Notes: generated by a model from the letters alone, not told the origin. A stretch of DNA of 64,000 nt from Hypomesus transpacificus (GCF_021917145.1 NC_061077.1:10032083-10096082), one strand, 5' to 3'; shown: positions 18,836 through 31,815, numbered from the stretch's first letter. Numbers and translations: made by a program.

Positions 18836-20593
18836 GATCCAGTATGGGAAGCGTATGACGCATGCGCAGATGTAAATTTGAGAAATTGACAAAGACGCAA
18901 ATTTAGAGTATTGGATGTAATTTGGTTTTGAAATGAGAAAGAGAAGATTATTACAATGTACTTTTATTTGAGTTTGATTGTAATGTGGTTTTAAGTTTTA
19001 TTTGGGTGTTTTCTCAGAGCCTGTCACAAGGTTTGGGATGAACAGTTAGGCTGTGATGAGGATGTTTTATTGTGGTATTGATGCATGAAGAGGGTTATTA
19101 TAACTTTTGGGTTTGAAATGATTTGGAAAGACTCATTATGTCTGATAAATTGTGGTTTTGATGGTTTGTGCTAATTAGCCTGTTTTGGACTGCAGCCAAA
19201 GCAAGTTATGAAGCTCTACCTATCTAACCTATGTAGAAATATACAGGGGGTATAAGTTTGGCTAAGATTTATGTTTCATTTTGGAATCATGCAGATTAAA
19301 TTCTGATTTGGGGTAGTGGATGGTTTTCCTAATGTCTTGGACAAAGAGAGATTTGATTTGGTGAATTTAAATACAGAAAAATAGAAGAGAATCTCAAATA
19401 TAAAGGTAGTAATTTGAACGGTTCCTAAAGTGTTTTTAAGAAAAGATAATAAGAGATTAAAAGTTGAGGTTATTTTTAATTTGGTTGTTTTTTAAAATAG
19501 TTTGATTCTCTAAAGATTGGTTCAAAAGTTGGTTGCTTCAGTGTAAGCTTGTCAATTCATAAAAGGGAAAAGAGTTAAACACATTATCTGATAGTTAATA
19601 CTTCATTGGTGTTACATATGAATTTGGGAAAGGTATGGAAACAGGGAGTTTCTTATTTTCACCTGTAGAACAACTTGCTGTATGCAAATGTGGGGTTCAC
19701 TCTAACAATGATGATTATTTCACAGAGAAATGCTAGTGCTGAAACTAGCTGGAGCAGTTTCTAGACTACCTGCAAGCAATGATGAACTAACTAGAATATG
19801 TTTTTGATGTTGACATATGTTTACAGGAAGTGCTGAGATGGTGTTGCCATGTTCTGATAAGCTTAACTTAACAAATTTGGGTCTACAGGAGTCTTTCGAG
19901 AAATTGTTGTGTGACTTTGTTAGAATATTTGTCACAGATTCTTTAAGGGAAGCGCGGGCTTCTTAGAGAGAAAGAGATGACGTTTAGTAATTTATGACTG
20001 ACTGATGACTGACTGATCCAAACAGAAAGTGACTATGGGGGTTTTATGGTTTTATGACTTTAGTGTCAGAAGTTTGGCTCTGTGGTAAGATTGTGGGGGT
20101 TTGATGAAATACTGCTAAGTTGAAAATGTTTGACTGTATTTAACCCAGAGTGAGAATTGTGTTTTGTTTGAGTATATTTAACAAGAATTACAGAATGCAG
20201 CAGACGGATGGAGAAAGGAATGGTGGAATGGAGATTTGGACTAATCCACAAGAAAATGCATTTTGGAAAAAGGAAGGATATGAGAATGAAATGGAGGTTG
20301 TATGGTCTGCATAACACATTTATCTTGAGATTTTGCTCAGTTAACACATGGAAAGATCATGCCTCTACAGTTTGTGTGATATATTAATTTTAACATACAT
20401 GGGGATTTGTAATGAATGCATATTCATTTTGTTAGACTCATATGTGGAACAAGTAATATGGGAAAGGGAATTTAACACGTTAAGCTTCACGTTTAAGGTT
20501 AGAGAAACTATTTGATTATTGATAGGAGTTTTTTAGAGTTACATTTTGGAGAAGTGATACTGTTTCATGATTGTTGATGATTGATAGAAGAAG

Positions 20594-21170
20594 TTGTTGG
20601 AAGAAGTTTTAGACATTTCAGGCAGATTTGGGCTCAGTGGTCAAGCTTTTGGTAATTTAGATTATTCTTCAATTAGATTTTTCTTTTCTTTGAGGATATA
20701 TAATGATAATGGGTCACACTTGGTTAAGGAAGTTATTTTTGGAGTTGATAGGAGTCAACATTGTGTCAATTACTTCAGTTGAATGAGAAAATGGGATCTT
20801 GAAGATGAAGTCGGACGACAAGAAGTCAGTTAACTTTTTAACTGACCTTTGTGAGTGTGCTTGTTTATCACTGTGCAACCCTTTGTAGTGTACTTTGTGT
20901 GAGATTCACAGGCAGGTGGAGGTTATTCTTCTTCCGGTGACTGGACCGCTGCATGATTTGATACCAGGGGACTGGATCGTGGTGAAGGACCTGAAACGCA
21001 AGTCCTGGTACCATACCAGATTCTCCTGACGACTAATCCGGCGGTTAGGATCGAGGGGAGAGCAACGTGGATACACGCTAACCATGGCGAGCGTGCGCCT
21101 TGCCTGGAGACGGAAGGAGAGGATGCGCGTTCTGCGTAGTACCAAGGAAAACTCAGAGTCTGTGCGCATA
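20594..21170 (+). pseudogene. degenerate integrase region, retrovirus copy 1
   Basis: One open stretch near 20690-20760 contains the Asp-Asn-Gly-Ser-His pattern of the retroviral integrase core around its second catalytic Asp. About 200 bases later a stretch with Pro-Gly-Asp-Trp (near 20964) followed by a Val-Val-Lys-Asp pattern resembles the integrase C-terminal domain of gamma/epsilon-like endogenous retroviruses. Stops and a frame change near 21027 break the reading. The same breaks are present in copy 2, so they predate both insertions. The zinc-binding N-terminal part and the rest of pol were not recognised. Confidence 0.65.
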
Positions 21171-21507
21171 GTGCAGTTCTTTGAAAGTTGCTGTGAGCAA
21201 TTTGATCGTCGTTTGCAATTGGTTTGACTAGACTACACTGCCTGAAAGAAGATTGCCTATAGCCAACTGAAGATGGAAGAAGAGGTCAATGTGAATGATA
21301 GTATGAAATCAGATTTACAGAAGAAGATATTAATGTGTTTGCTTCTGATGTTCTAAATATAAGGGTATGTTTAGATTGATGGGAATACATTTGCTTTGTG
21401 TATGTTTGTATTCGGTATGGATGTTTTTTACTGAGTTGCATTGCATACTTCTTTTGATGTTGATTTTTATTTTTCTCAATGCACTGTTTGAATTATGGTG
21501 TTGTTTT

Positions 21508-21526
21508 AAAAAAAAAAGAATGGAAA
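21508..21526 (+). other. polypurine tract, retrovirus copy 1
   Basis: A run of A residues followed by GAATGGAAA directly abuts the 3' LTR, the normal place for plus-strand primer formation. Apart from one T it is all purine. Confidence 0.7.
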
Positions 21527-22218
21527 TGTAATGGAAATGTTGGTCATATGCATAGATGTATGTGTATGAAATCTATAATCTTCTATGTTCATTGGTAAGA
21601 GACAGGAAGGGAAGGTAATTAAGTTGAGTTCAAAGGAATGTGAGGTGCTGATGGCTCTGTGGGCAGCTTGCCCTGGGGGATGGGTGAAGCATTTTATATG
21701 GCCTTCTGTCCTCTGGTTACTGTAAGGGGTCAATGAGACAGTTGCTCTGAACTTTGGCTAGAAGGACTGTGTCCTGTTTCATTGTTTGTGTTAATTAAAA
21801 GTATTGTTTGAAGATGGTCACACAAAGGACAGTTGACCATTTGACTGGTCAACCCCTGTGGCTTTATTATCTACTGCTCTGGGGAGAGCTGTGACATCAA
21901 AGAACAGTGAAACAATCGCTAGGGAGATGTATTGTTTCAAACTGTCACCAAGTTGAGTTGGCCAATCACAGAGTTTGTTTCATTGATTGATTGACCATAT
22001 AGAATGCCATTTGATCTTAAGTTTATATAAGGCAGTGCATGAGTGCTGGCTGATCATCACTCTTGCGAACGATTTGTGGCTATCACACCCTTCGCCAAGA
22101 CGGATCACAAAGTACTTTGTTTAAATCATATGTAATTGTATAGTCTAATAAATTGTATTAAAACCATATCCCTTGACTATTCAGATCGACACAGTGCCAC
22201 TCGAATTCTTCCTTTACA
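21527..22218 (+). repeat. 3' LTR, retrovirus copy 1
   Basis: Same length as the 5' LTR (692 bp) with no difference found by eye, which indicates a recent insertion. It is followed by the GGCT target duplication. Confidence 0.95.
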
Positions 22219-22222
22219 GGCT

Positions 22223-25200
22223 TCATAGATTAATATTCAGCCAACTGAATGTTCATCCCAACTGTCAACCACAAACAGAATGATGCTATGCAGATTCACT
22301 CAGTCCACTCAAGAAACAATTTTGACTGGAAATAATATGGGTTTCATCATTGAAGCAGCACTGATGGGAGTGTTGTGAGAGAGGTCTCGAGAGGGGGGGG
22401 GGATTTGATGAAGATAATTAGTAAAAGTAGAGAGAGGGTTAAGACTATTGGCATGGAACCAACCCCAAGTACAGAATATTTAATATATATTGAACAACTC
22501 AAGCCCTGCCAATTTATCTTACGTGTGATATTGAGATATTGTCAGTCAGAGACAATGCTTCAGTTGAAAGGGTCAGGAGAAGGATGTGGAATACAACAAG
22601 TGTATCAGCAACGGTAGCACCATGGCCCAAAGGTCTCCTGCACCACAGGCATAATGACATCATTAGTACTGGACACTAATTAGGATTAATGCCCGTCCTC
22701 ATCAGGTCCACCAGCACTTCTCCCTCTCAAATCTTCCTCTCTGTCAGCTCACACTATTCACAGGGTCGTTCCTGACTGCCTTTACAGAGGCTCTTATGAG
22801 TTATTGACCTGCGATACATACGTTATAATACACACCATGGGGTGTGAGTCACTTCATTCTGTTCAGAAATCCAAGAGTTATGAGTCTACGTGCTACATAG
22901 AAACGGATGTAAACCTACATTACTACATAACCCCCCTCGTACTAGTACATTTAGTCATTAGTACCGAGCTGGTGCTGTGTCTGCACACACCTTGTGACAA
23001 CCCAAGCCTATGCTGAAAGATCTAACATGAGCCCATTGCTCTGCGGTCAGGAATAAACAATGCTCCCTCCAAGGTTCAGTTCACCTGAATTACATCTAGA
23101 ACAGCCTTGAAACAGACAGCACGGGCTGCACACACCAAAGGAATATATGGCTGTTCTGAGAAACAACAAGTGGTCAGCAAACCAGTGAATCACCCAGTGT
23201 GACTAATGGCAGGTTGATTGATCTAGGCCCCAAGGAAACCCAGCCATACTTTCTCTCCATCTCTTATTTTTTTAATCGGGAAGCTGTCGGTAGACCATGG
23301 AAAGGCTTTTTAAATGGCATGCAGTGTGCTGACAAATATGAACTCGGAGGACCTCTGATGGTTCAGCGCAGAGCCCCTGGTGGGAACACTTTTAATGCCA
23401 AGACAGTCTCTTTCACAATCCACTAACCTGCTTAAACCAGTTAAAAGATGAGAGGATGCAGTGACTGTGGAATGGTTGGAAACAGTCACATAAAAACATA
23501 TCATTGGCTCATTGGTTTTCAAGGTTAACTAAATAAAATGTCCTGAAAGCTTCCCTTAGCACAACACCTGTGTGTCTGTCCAACCCTGCCGTGTTCAGTA
23601 GTGCATTTGGCAGATGGACCTGTTGTTCCTTTAAACAGAAGGTAAATCAATGGATCAATTGCCCATCAAAACGTACATTATTGAGATGCCACCGTTAACA
23701 GAACTCCCCCCATCAAGTATTGTGAATGACAGCAAAAGGTCACAGATTAGATGAGTCTGTTGTGATCACTCACACTCCACATAGATCTACACCATTGACC
23801 TTCAACGTTTTGCTACAATCAAGTGCTGATTGTACAGTTTATTTGAATGTTATTTCACGTCTGGTCTACATAGTACAGTAAGGTAATTGTTCTCTGATGC
23901 CATCTATAAGGAGTGTCATTTTCAGGACAAAGAATGAGGGGTGCTACATGTTGACAGTAGATAAACTAATGAATACTTGTTTGACGGATCCAATTTCATT
24001 TACGGTAATATGTCTTTTGTGACAACACTAGCAGTGATACATTGTTCCCCTTTGCTTGTCATCTAGCTGGAAAGAGCACTGATCCTGTCTTTTAATGGTT
24101 CTCTTTGGGATTTCACCAATTGTCCAATCTCACAGGACAGCCTCCCATTAAAAAGCAGCAGCTGGAAAATGAGCAATCTGAATGGAGGAGCCCCAGTGAG
24201 ACGTTACTGTAGGATGTCTGAAAGAAAAATGGTTTGCAATTTTCACCTCCCACATGCACTCAGACACACACACACTCAGACTCGCACACACGGACACGCA
24301 CGCATACACACAATCGCACACATGCATGTACACTGCTCCAACACTTCTTGCCCCAAAATGTTAATTTGTGTTTCAGTTTAAATGACCTAAAGGGACCTTA
24401 TTGTACAAAAGTATTCCCACAAAGGTCTGCCAAAGATTCCCAGTGAAGATTCCATTTACGCCAAATGACTTACCCAAGATATTTGGTCAACATTCTGGAC
24501 TACAAAGTCAGCAGAGGTAGGCTTCCACTGTAAAAAAAATTATATAGCTCATTTGTTTACCAAAATGTGTTTAATGAAAAAACGATGTTTTCTTGTTGTG
24601 AACGTATCCAGGCAAACAGCCATTTCTTAATTTATAACCTTATGAATAATATATAAAATACAATTATAGTAGCGAGACAGGAATACATTCTGATCGAGTT
24701 TCTGGTGCCTTTGAAATGGACTTCTTCTTGTTGTGATGATGTATGGTCTTTCTCATCCACATGATAAAGCATAATTATAATGGAAAATGGGAACATGGCC
24801 AGAGGAACATTGTTGCTTTATCTTTTGGAGGGCAGTTTTTGTGGGTGTGTCTGAAATAAAGGTCATATCGAAGAGAACAGTAAAAAGAAAGCAGAGAGGG
24901 TTGAGAGAAAGAGAGAGGGAGGGAGGGAGGAAAAGAGAGAGTGAGAGAAAGAGATATGTGTGTGTGAGAGAGGGAAGATCCATCTACACAATGGAATAAA
25001 AGAGGTTGAAAAAAGATTCTTGGCTTTGTGAAAATGTGGCTTGGAGATATTTCCCTGCAAGATAAAATGCAGTGGATGAAATGTGACATATTGATCTGGC
25101 CCCAGGGGACATCACATTTAAGCTCATCCCGGCCTGACACAAAAGGCCTTTTGTGTTTTAGAAGTCTAACTGTCCTCTATATTTAAGTGAGGGTTAATTT

Positions 25201-25481
25201 GTGCGAAAGCAACTTTTGCGAAGGCACGGCATTGGGAGGGGTGTGAGGGATAAGTGGATGTTGTAAAGCGGCAGGTGAAGGTTGTGTTACCAAAACAAGG
25301 TAAATGTTAACATCCCCTTACTACTGAAAAGCCCAACCTGCCCCATATCAAGTTTCACTTGCGCAGTAACTTGTACTGCCAAACCATACTGTCTAATTAT
25401 AACTATATAGTTCCTATGTAACTATATTGTCGCTATTGTTGCCATATTGTTACACTGGTAGTTAATGTCACTTTAATGTGA
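22223..25481. other. intergenic, no gene recognised
   Basis: No convincing exon or structured element. A degenerate CA-rich stretch lies near 24261-24325 and a GA-rich stretch near 24890-24970. Confidence 0.5.
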
Positions 25482-25489
25482 AGTTTTTC

Positions 25490-25863
25490 GGTAACACTTT
25501 AGAATAATGGTCCGTTGTTAATGAGTAGCTCTGCAGGAAGTAATAGGTAGTTCTACATTAACACCGAATTTAATACTATTAACTAATATGGAACCAAGAT
25601 TAACTAAGCAGTAAGTAATAGCGAATTTAGTACAAAGGTAGTTCCTTGGTAGGTATTTGATTATTACTAAATAAATATATCCTCATTGAGAACTACTTGT
25701 GAACTATGACCAATTAAGAAAGAATAACCAATGAATTACTAATCACAAAAGTAACGTCTACAAAGTGAACAATTGTTTTGTTTTTTACTCTTAACATGGT
25801 CATAACATTTCGAAAGCTTGTGCCTGAAATTAGTTCTTTGTGGAAACCAGTTTATGAATATTA
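25490..25863 (+). repeat. left terminal inverted repeat
   Basis: Matches the complement of 27878-28232. It ends inward at about TTTATGAATATTA, after which left and right sequences diverge. Confidence 0.9.
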
Positions 25864-25879
25864 ACGTTATAACACGTCC

Positions 25880-25976
25880 CTGTATGATTATGGGACAGGT
25901 CCCCCCAACATTTGATTATACTGTATGATTACGGGACACGTCCTCCCCAATATTTGATCATACTGTATGATTATGC
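25880..25976. repeat. imperfect tandem duplication of about 45 bp
   Basis: CTGTATGATTA followed by GGGACA, GTCC and ATTTGAT recurs twice, with the start of a third copy (CTGTATGATTATGCGGG), just inside the left inverted repeat. Confidence 0.6.
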
Positions 25977-26863
25977 GGGCAATTTCGATGTGTCTGCTAT
26001 TAGGTCTTTGTGCAGCTCAGAAAATATCAAATCACGGCCGGTCCATTTTCCAAATCCAGTCGACTTGGCTTACCAAAACCTATTTGTCCTGAATCCATGT
26101 CATGTTTTCCTCTAAACCTATATGCTACTGGCGCAACGTCAACGATTGAGTTTGGAGCGCGAAATCATTTGGCAGTGGCACATTTTTATGGATTGTAAAT
26201 ATCCAGTATTTGGCTAACATACGACAACAACGACTAGGTGAATTTCACTAGAATTTGGAATTGTAGAATTAGTGCAAATTTGGAATTGTAGAATTAGTGC
26301 AAATTTCGATTGCACAGTTTGTATGAGGGACTTTTTACAAGCTAGCCGACAGCTATAGTCTGGCTTTACAGCTAGCAATAACTGTAGCTAGCGTTTTGGG
26401 CCATGTTCCTGTTCTCTGAATTGGGTTATCTAGCAAGTTATTTTACAGTCCTGCCATTTGTTCTTTCTTCCTTAATCATTTTTATTCCTTTGGGAGCGTT
26501 GCTGTTGTAGTGGATAGGCCTATACGTTGATTTGGGTTAGGGTTAGCCATTTACTTACTTATTACTTATTTAGCCATTATGTTTGACTCAGTTTATCATC
26601 ACATTTTGTTGAGTGTGTTTAATGTTTCATTCCAAAATACAGAATTTTTGTTTGAATGCTAGGTTTCATCATTGTGCAAAACAAAGAATGTTTAATTCAG
26701 ACATATTTTACAAAATGCTTTATTCTTGCATGCCCATGTGCATTTTTGCATTATGTAGGATTTTCTTTTAGACTTCATGGAAATCTTCCAGTGCATATAA
26801 TTAAAAGAAATGTTATCCAATCACTGCAGTTGTTTTATGTTGTATATCTTGTGAGGTGACATG

Positions 26864-27405
26864 TTAGTGAGGTGTTAACATGTTTTTCACTTTGAAATAA
26901 TTGTCCAGATTACAGTTACTGCGGATGATAAGGTAACTCTTGAGCAATTAGTGAAGAGTTAACATGTTTGTCACTTTAAAATAATGGTCCACATCACAAG
27001 TAGTTACTGCAGGATTACAAGGTAACGCTTAAGTAATTAGTGAGGAGTTAACATGTTTGTCACTTTAAAATAATGGTCCACATCACAAGTAGTTACTGCA
27101 GGATTACAAGGTAACGCTTAAGTAATTAGTGAGGAGTTAACATGTTTGTCACTTTAAAATAATGGTCCACATCACAAGTAGTTCCTGCAGGATGACTATG
27201 TAACACTTGAGTAATTAGTGAGGAATTAAAATGTTTGTCACTTTAAAATAATGGTCCACATTACAAGTAGTTCCTGCAGGATAACAAGGTAACACTTGAG
27301 TAATTAGTGAGGAGTTAACATGTTTTTCACTTTAAAATAATGGTCCACATCACAAGTAGTTCCTGCAGGATGACAAGGTAACGCTTGAGTAATTAGTGAA
27401 GAGTT
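26864..27405. repeat. 89-bp tandem repeat inside the DNA element, six copies
   Basis: The motif GTTAACATG (or a one- or two-base variant) starts at 26874, 26958, 27047, 27136, 27225 and 27314. The period is exactly 89 bases after the first, diverged copy. Each unit contains CACTTTAAAATAATGGTCC and GTTACTGCAGG or GTTCCTGCAGG, resembling the outer end of the element's own inverted repeat (ACACTTTAGAATAATGGTCC then CTGCAGGAAG). The array appears to derive from a terminal sequence. Confidence 0.85.
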
Positions 27406-27877
27406 TTACTGGTTTTCACAAGTAATAGGCCTATAATAAGTCTAATTTTATATTTGACACATACGGTACAGGCATACATTTCTGTGAGGCACTAGTGATA
27501 TTCTAACAAACATTGTAATCTGGAAGATGCGGTTTTGCGCTTATCTCAACATAAATGCAGGATGCAAATTGTTTTTGAAAAGAGAACATCAATGTTTATA
27601 TTCATATCCTACAGAGAAGTCCTCCTCAGGCGGCTACTGTAACATAAAGGTAGGTCTTTGGAGTCTGAGACATTGAACTGACACTCAAGAGCTCATGATA
27701 GTAAACTAATACAAACATGAGAGTGTCAGCATCACTTCCTAATTATTAAAAATGTTAAACAAATTATCATTATTTGTATTATGCCATGTTTAAGTTTGAA
27801 ATAAACAGAGAACATTCGTCCATCCTTTGGTAAGAGTAAGCAAAATCTCAACCTGTAGTCAACGTATTTGGGGGATA

Positions 27878-28232
27878 TAATATTCATAAACTGGTTTCCA
27901 CAAAGAACCCATTTGAGGCAGCTTCTGAAAAGTTATGACCATGTTATGAGTAAAACAACCACTTTTTAGACATGTTAATTTTGTGATTAGTAATTCATTG
28001 GTTATTCTTTCTTAATTGGTCATAGTTCACAAGTAGTTCTCAAGAGGATACATTTATTTAGTAATAACCAAATACCTACCAAGGAACTGTTGTAAATTAG
28101 CTATTACTTACTGCTTAGTTAATCTTGGTTCCATATTAGTTAATAGTATTAAATTCGGTGTTAATGTAGAACTACCTATTACTTCCTGCATAGCTACTTG
28201 TTAACAACGGACCATTATTCTAAAGTGTTACC
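27878..28232 (-). repeat. right terminal inverted repeat
   Basis: Inverted partner of 25490-25863, ending in GTGTTACC directly before the AGTTTTTC duplication. Confidence 0.9.
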
Positions 28233-31123
28233 AGTTTTTCTATACAAGTTTAGATTTCAGTTGTGATCGGTGGTCTGATTCATCATTTTCATCAGGTACT
28301 ATAGAGGATTGTTGACCAAAACGTTCCAAAGGGAACTTTTATGTAGATAATACTGTGTATCTAGTATCAGCTATTAAACAGTTTTGAATTATTTGAATAT
28401 AGGAGAGTAATATCACAGTAACAGCAAAGAATAGGAGGGCATACTAAAGTCCGGCAAGCCTCAGTGTGAACTAATTCCTACTATAAACTGTCTTCAACAC
28501 TTAATCTGTGAGATGAGGTTATTTCAGGATGTCCGGTTCTTTTCATCAGCTACAGTAATAGTCGAGTAAGAAGAGAGTGGTCTTCTCCAGATACTGTAGA
28601 AAGCTTAAATCCCCAATGAAGTAAAAGAAGACTGTACACACCCGATCATACTGTATTTAAATTACTAGCTGCCACATTGGTACATTTCTCCTTTATTTTA
28701 CAGCTAAGGGGAAACTCTCAAGTGTGCTGTGTAAAACTCCAAGACCAAGAGACCTAGAAAAGAAAGATTTACAGCTGATGTTCTGAAAATGAGTATGGAC
28801 CATATGTAATGACTTATTCAAAACAGATTTCAGGCACACTGCAAACGACAGCAGTGTTATGAAGCAGTACAATATATCAGCTCCAGTGTCATGGTCTCTA
28901 AAACACATAACAAGGTTGATCACAAATCTCACCAATGAGGTGATTTGTCAGCATGGGGTATCCAATGGGAGAGGAAACTGCTAGCTGGCAAAAACATGAG
29001 GAATAATCTAGGTTACTTTGGGTGAAGACTGTCGCTGTTGTTGCTGTTGCTGCTTAATTTGAATATTTCATGCAATTAAAGGGTTGTGCTGTGCTTCCAG
29101 CTGTGCTCTTGTTATGAACGCCTTTATTGGCTGTGTAAATGACATTAGTTTAGTCACAGATTGTGCACAGAGGCTCAGTCAAGAAAAGTTCCCTCGCTCT
29201 ATCTCTCTAAGCTGTTTATTCTGCTTTGTGAAAACAAGCCATGGCTCATGAATTCGTAATTCTGCTTTGGGAGCCATCTTTTAATGTTGCTTAATTCTGA
29301 GAGAGACTGATAGAATAGCTATTCACCTGTCCCCTCTTCCAAGTCTGCAACTGACTGTTAAACCTGCCTCTCTCTCTCTCATCTTGCTGTCCTCCTCTCC
29401 CAGACGGACTATAATATTCAGACAGCATATTTAAATTGGGTGATACTGTGACCTATTTCCAACCCAGTAATTGAGATCTATTACACCCAATCCAATCGAA
29501 GCCCAGAGAATATAAAGGTGCTAAACGTTGCGTTCTTTTTGCATTTGAACCAGATTCCAGAGGGGTGTCTGCTTGATATTTGTTACTTGAGTATTCAAGT
29601 ATCTGAATTAATCGTATGCTGTGCATCTCTACCGGGAGTGTGCATGAGTTAATTCAGCTCATTATATTTTTTCATTAGGGATGATCATCATTTGGAAGCC
29701 CCAGCGAGGCTGGAGAGAAACATGAACTCTAATGATGAAATATTTGCATGGATACTGGGATTATCATCGTGCGTGCAGACAATACTTTGACATTGTCTAG
29801 CACATGTGTGATGATGTGTACTTGTGCTTGTCAAACACAGTCAGCTATGTATATTTGTCTCACAGATTGACAACATTGAACCTTGGGCTGTTGACACAGA
29901 CATTAAAACATATTTAATATTCATAACCCTGTCAATAGGACAGTTTTGGACACGCTGCAAGTGCATTGAGCCTGCATGGTAATGTGTTCACATCAGTATC
30001 ATAAAGTACAGAACCAGAGTAAAACAACCCAGGAGACTGAGACAGGCAGTACATTCACTTCTGAGGTCGTTTGCTCTTCCCTCTTGTCATAATGATGTCT
30101 GTTCTCTTTGGAACATTCTTTGTATGAGAGGCAGAAAAGTATTTGAGGGGTTTTCTCCTTTCACTGTGTTGACAGCAAACAGAAATTGTTCTTTGAACAG
30201 CTCTCTCCATCTCTTAGGTTCCTCATGAGGTTTGGTGCCCTCAGTGCACATAAACTTTTATTATCAGGCAGAAAGTTAAATGTAACCCTCATTTGAGATT
30301 TAGAGAAGAGCAAAAGTACTTCCTTTAGGCTTAAATGTTTTTTGGCCTTAAATGTTGTCTGGTTAAACCCTGTTATATTCCACCATTTATGGACCAAATG
30401 AAATGCTAGCATGCTAGAGGTGTTCTGGTATAAGAATAGAAAGAAAATACGTGAGGAACAGAGTATTCAAGCTCAAAGGACAAACAAAATAACAAAATTG
30501 CTGTAGGGAAATTGTCCTGATCTGGGCAGGCATACTGTAGCACTGCCAGTAGAACCTCTCTCTGAGAACTAGAACGCTGGCCCAGATCCTTTGACTGGTC
30601 AGATAGTTATTTTTCTGTTTGTTTGTTGTATGTGAAAGCAGCAGCAAATGTAATTAATTACAGTAAAAAAGAGAATATGCCAATTTACAAGGTGGTGTGC
30701 ATCCATGACAGCTTGTGACCTTATCCTCATCATGACCATGACTAACCTAGCTATATTTTTGGCAAGATACACACATTTCATGCAATCCACAGCCAAGCCA
30801 CATGTCTTTTGAATAATACAGTGACTATTTATGGGTGTCACTGACAGATGTCTAACTGTTGCCACCAAGGATGGAAACCTGTACAATTGCATATGTGGAA
30901 ACAAATGTTTTCCTCCCTTGACATAATCAATGCTACTGTATAGGGGGACCTGTAATAGCAGTAATGATCATGAATATCAGATTTCTACAATGCTTTATGA
31001 TTCTGATTAGATCAGTTAAGTACTGCAGTTTCCGCCTCTCATTTTTCTCCCTGCATCAAAAAAAAGAACTTCAGAAAAAAGTTCAACAATCCAATAGTTA
31101 TCAATAAGTATTTACCAACCATG

Positions 31124-31426
31124 TGTTACGGTTGAGTGGTGGGGTAGGACCCGAACACAGGAGAGACCGGCAGGCAGAGTTCCAAATCAGGGTTTTACTG
31201 TATTTGTGAACGGGGACACAGGCAGGATCCTCAAAGTAACAGAGGCAAAGACTGGACATAAAACCGTGTACACAGAACCAAACAAGACACAGGTGGACAC
31301 GCTAACACTAAGGAGAACAAAACACCACAGCAATCGACAAGACAGGGGAAGACAGTGACACAGGGACACAGGGAAACACCAGGGCAGGGCAAAACCAAAC
31401 ATGGGGGCATGGCTGTGGCCGTGACA
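31124..31426 (-). mobile_element. solo LTR, unrelated family (303 bp)
   Basis: The segment begins TGTTACGG and ends CCGTGACA, so both strands start with TG and end with CA. The 5 bases outside are CCATG on both sides (31119-31123 and 31427-31431), a perfect target duplication. Orientation minus is proposed because on that strand an ATACAGTAAAA region followed by a C/T-rich end resembles the poly(A)/U5 end of fish Gypsy-type LTRs. No interior sequence is present. Confidence 0.8.
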
Positions 31427-31631
31427 CCATGTGTGTGAATCATACATTCAATTGAAGGCTATTTGATTGAGAACAAAGGCCAGATGCAACTAGTGTCATT
31501 TCAACTTTATGCACTGCTGTGCAGAGCCAGTTCTGCCGGAGTCAGGTTAGTTTATGGCTGACCAAAGCTGTGCAGAAACAGGCTAGTGAGCTGGGCTGGG
31601 ATCAAGTAGAGTGGGGATCAATGGCTGATGT

Positions 31632-31679
31632 GAGAGACAGAGAAGAGAGAGAGAGAAAAGAGAGAGAAAGAGACAAAGA

Positions 31680-31734
<55 letters not shown>

Positions 31735-31815
31735 GAAAAGAGATAGAAAAAGAGACAGAAAGAGAGACAGAGAAGAGGGAGAGAGAAAAGAGAGAGAGAC
31801 AGACAGACAGAGAAA
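31632..31815. repeat. GA-rich tract with (GACA)n core
   Basis: About 45 bases of pure GACA tetranucleotide (31689-31734) are embedded in imperfect GA/AAGAGA sequence. The open frames across it are low-complexity shadows. Confidence 0.95.

Larger units (their letters stand above)
14912..22218 (+). mobile_element. defective endogenous retrovirus, copy 1 (7307 bp)
   Basis: 692-bp direct LTRs (14912-15603 and 21527-22218) begin with TG, end with CA and show no difference by eye. A tRNA-Phe-like primer-binding site starts at 15606, a splice donor CAG|GTGAG lies at 15788/15789, and a purine tract abuts the 3' LTR. The 4-bp target duplication is GGCT (14908-14911 and 22219-22222). The 5.9-kb interior has no long open frame. 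The only retroviral protein similarity I see is to integrase near 20594-21170, broken by stops and a frame change. The integrase C-terminal region resembles class I (gamma/epsilon-like) endogenous retroviruses. No gag, reverse transcriptase or env was recognised. Compared with copy 2 it lacks a 740-bp segment (junction 18910/18911) and carries 147 bp (19799-19945) that copy 2 lacks. It cannot make its own proteins. Confidence 0.92.
25490..28232. mobile_element. long-TIR DNA element, non-autonomous (2743 bp)
   Basis: The ends are inverted copies of each other: GGTAACACTTTAGAATAATG at 25490 and its complement ending at 28232. The similarity extends inward about 374 bp on the left and 355 bp on the right with scattered differences and small indels. 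The 8 bases AGTTTTTC lie directly outside both ends (25482-25489 and 28233-28240), a perfect target duplication. The interior has no open frame resembling a transposase. It holds six tandem copies of an 89-bp unit. An 8-bp duplication is usual for hAT and P-type elements, but the GGTAAC terminus does not let me choose a superfamily. The divergence between the TIRs suggests it is not very young. Confidence 0.9.
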
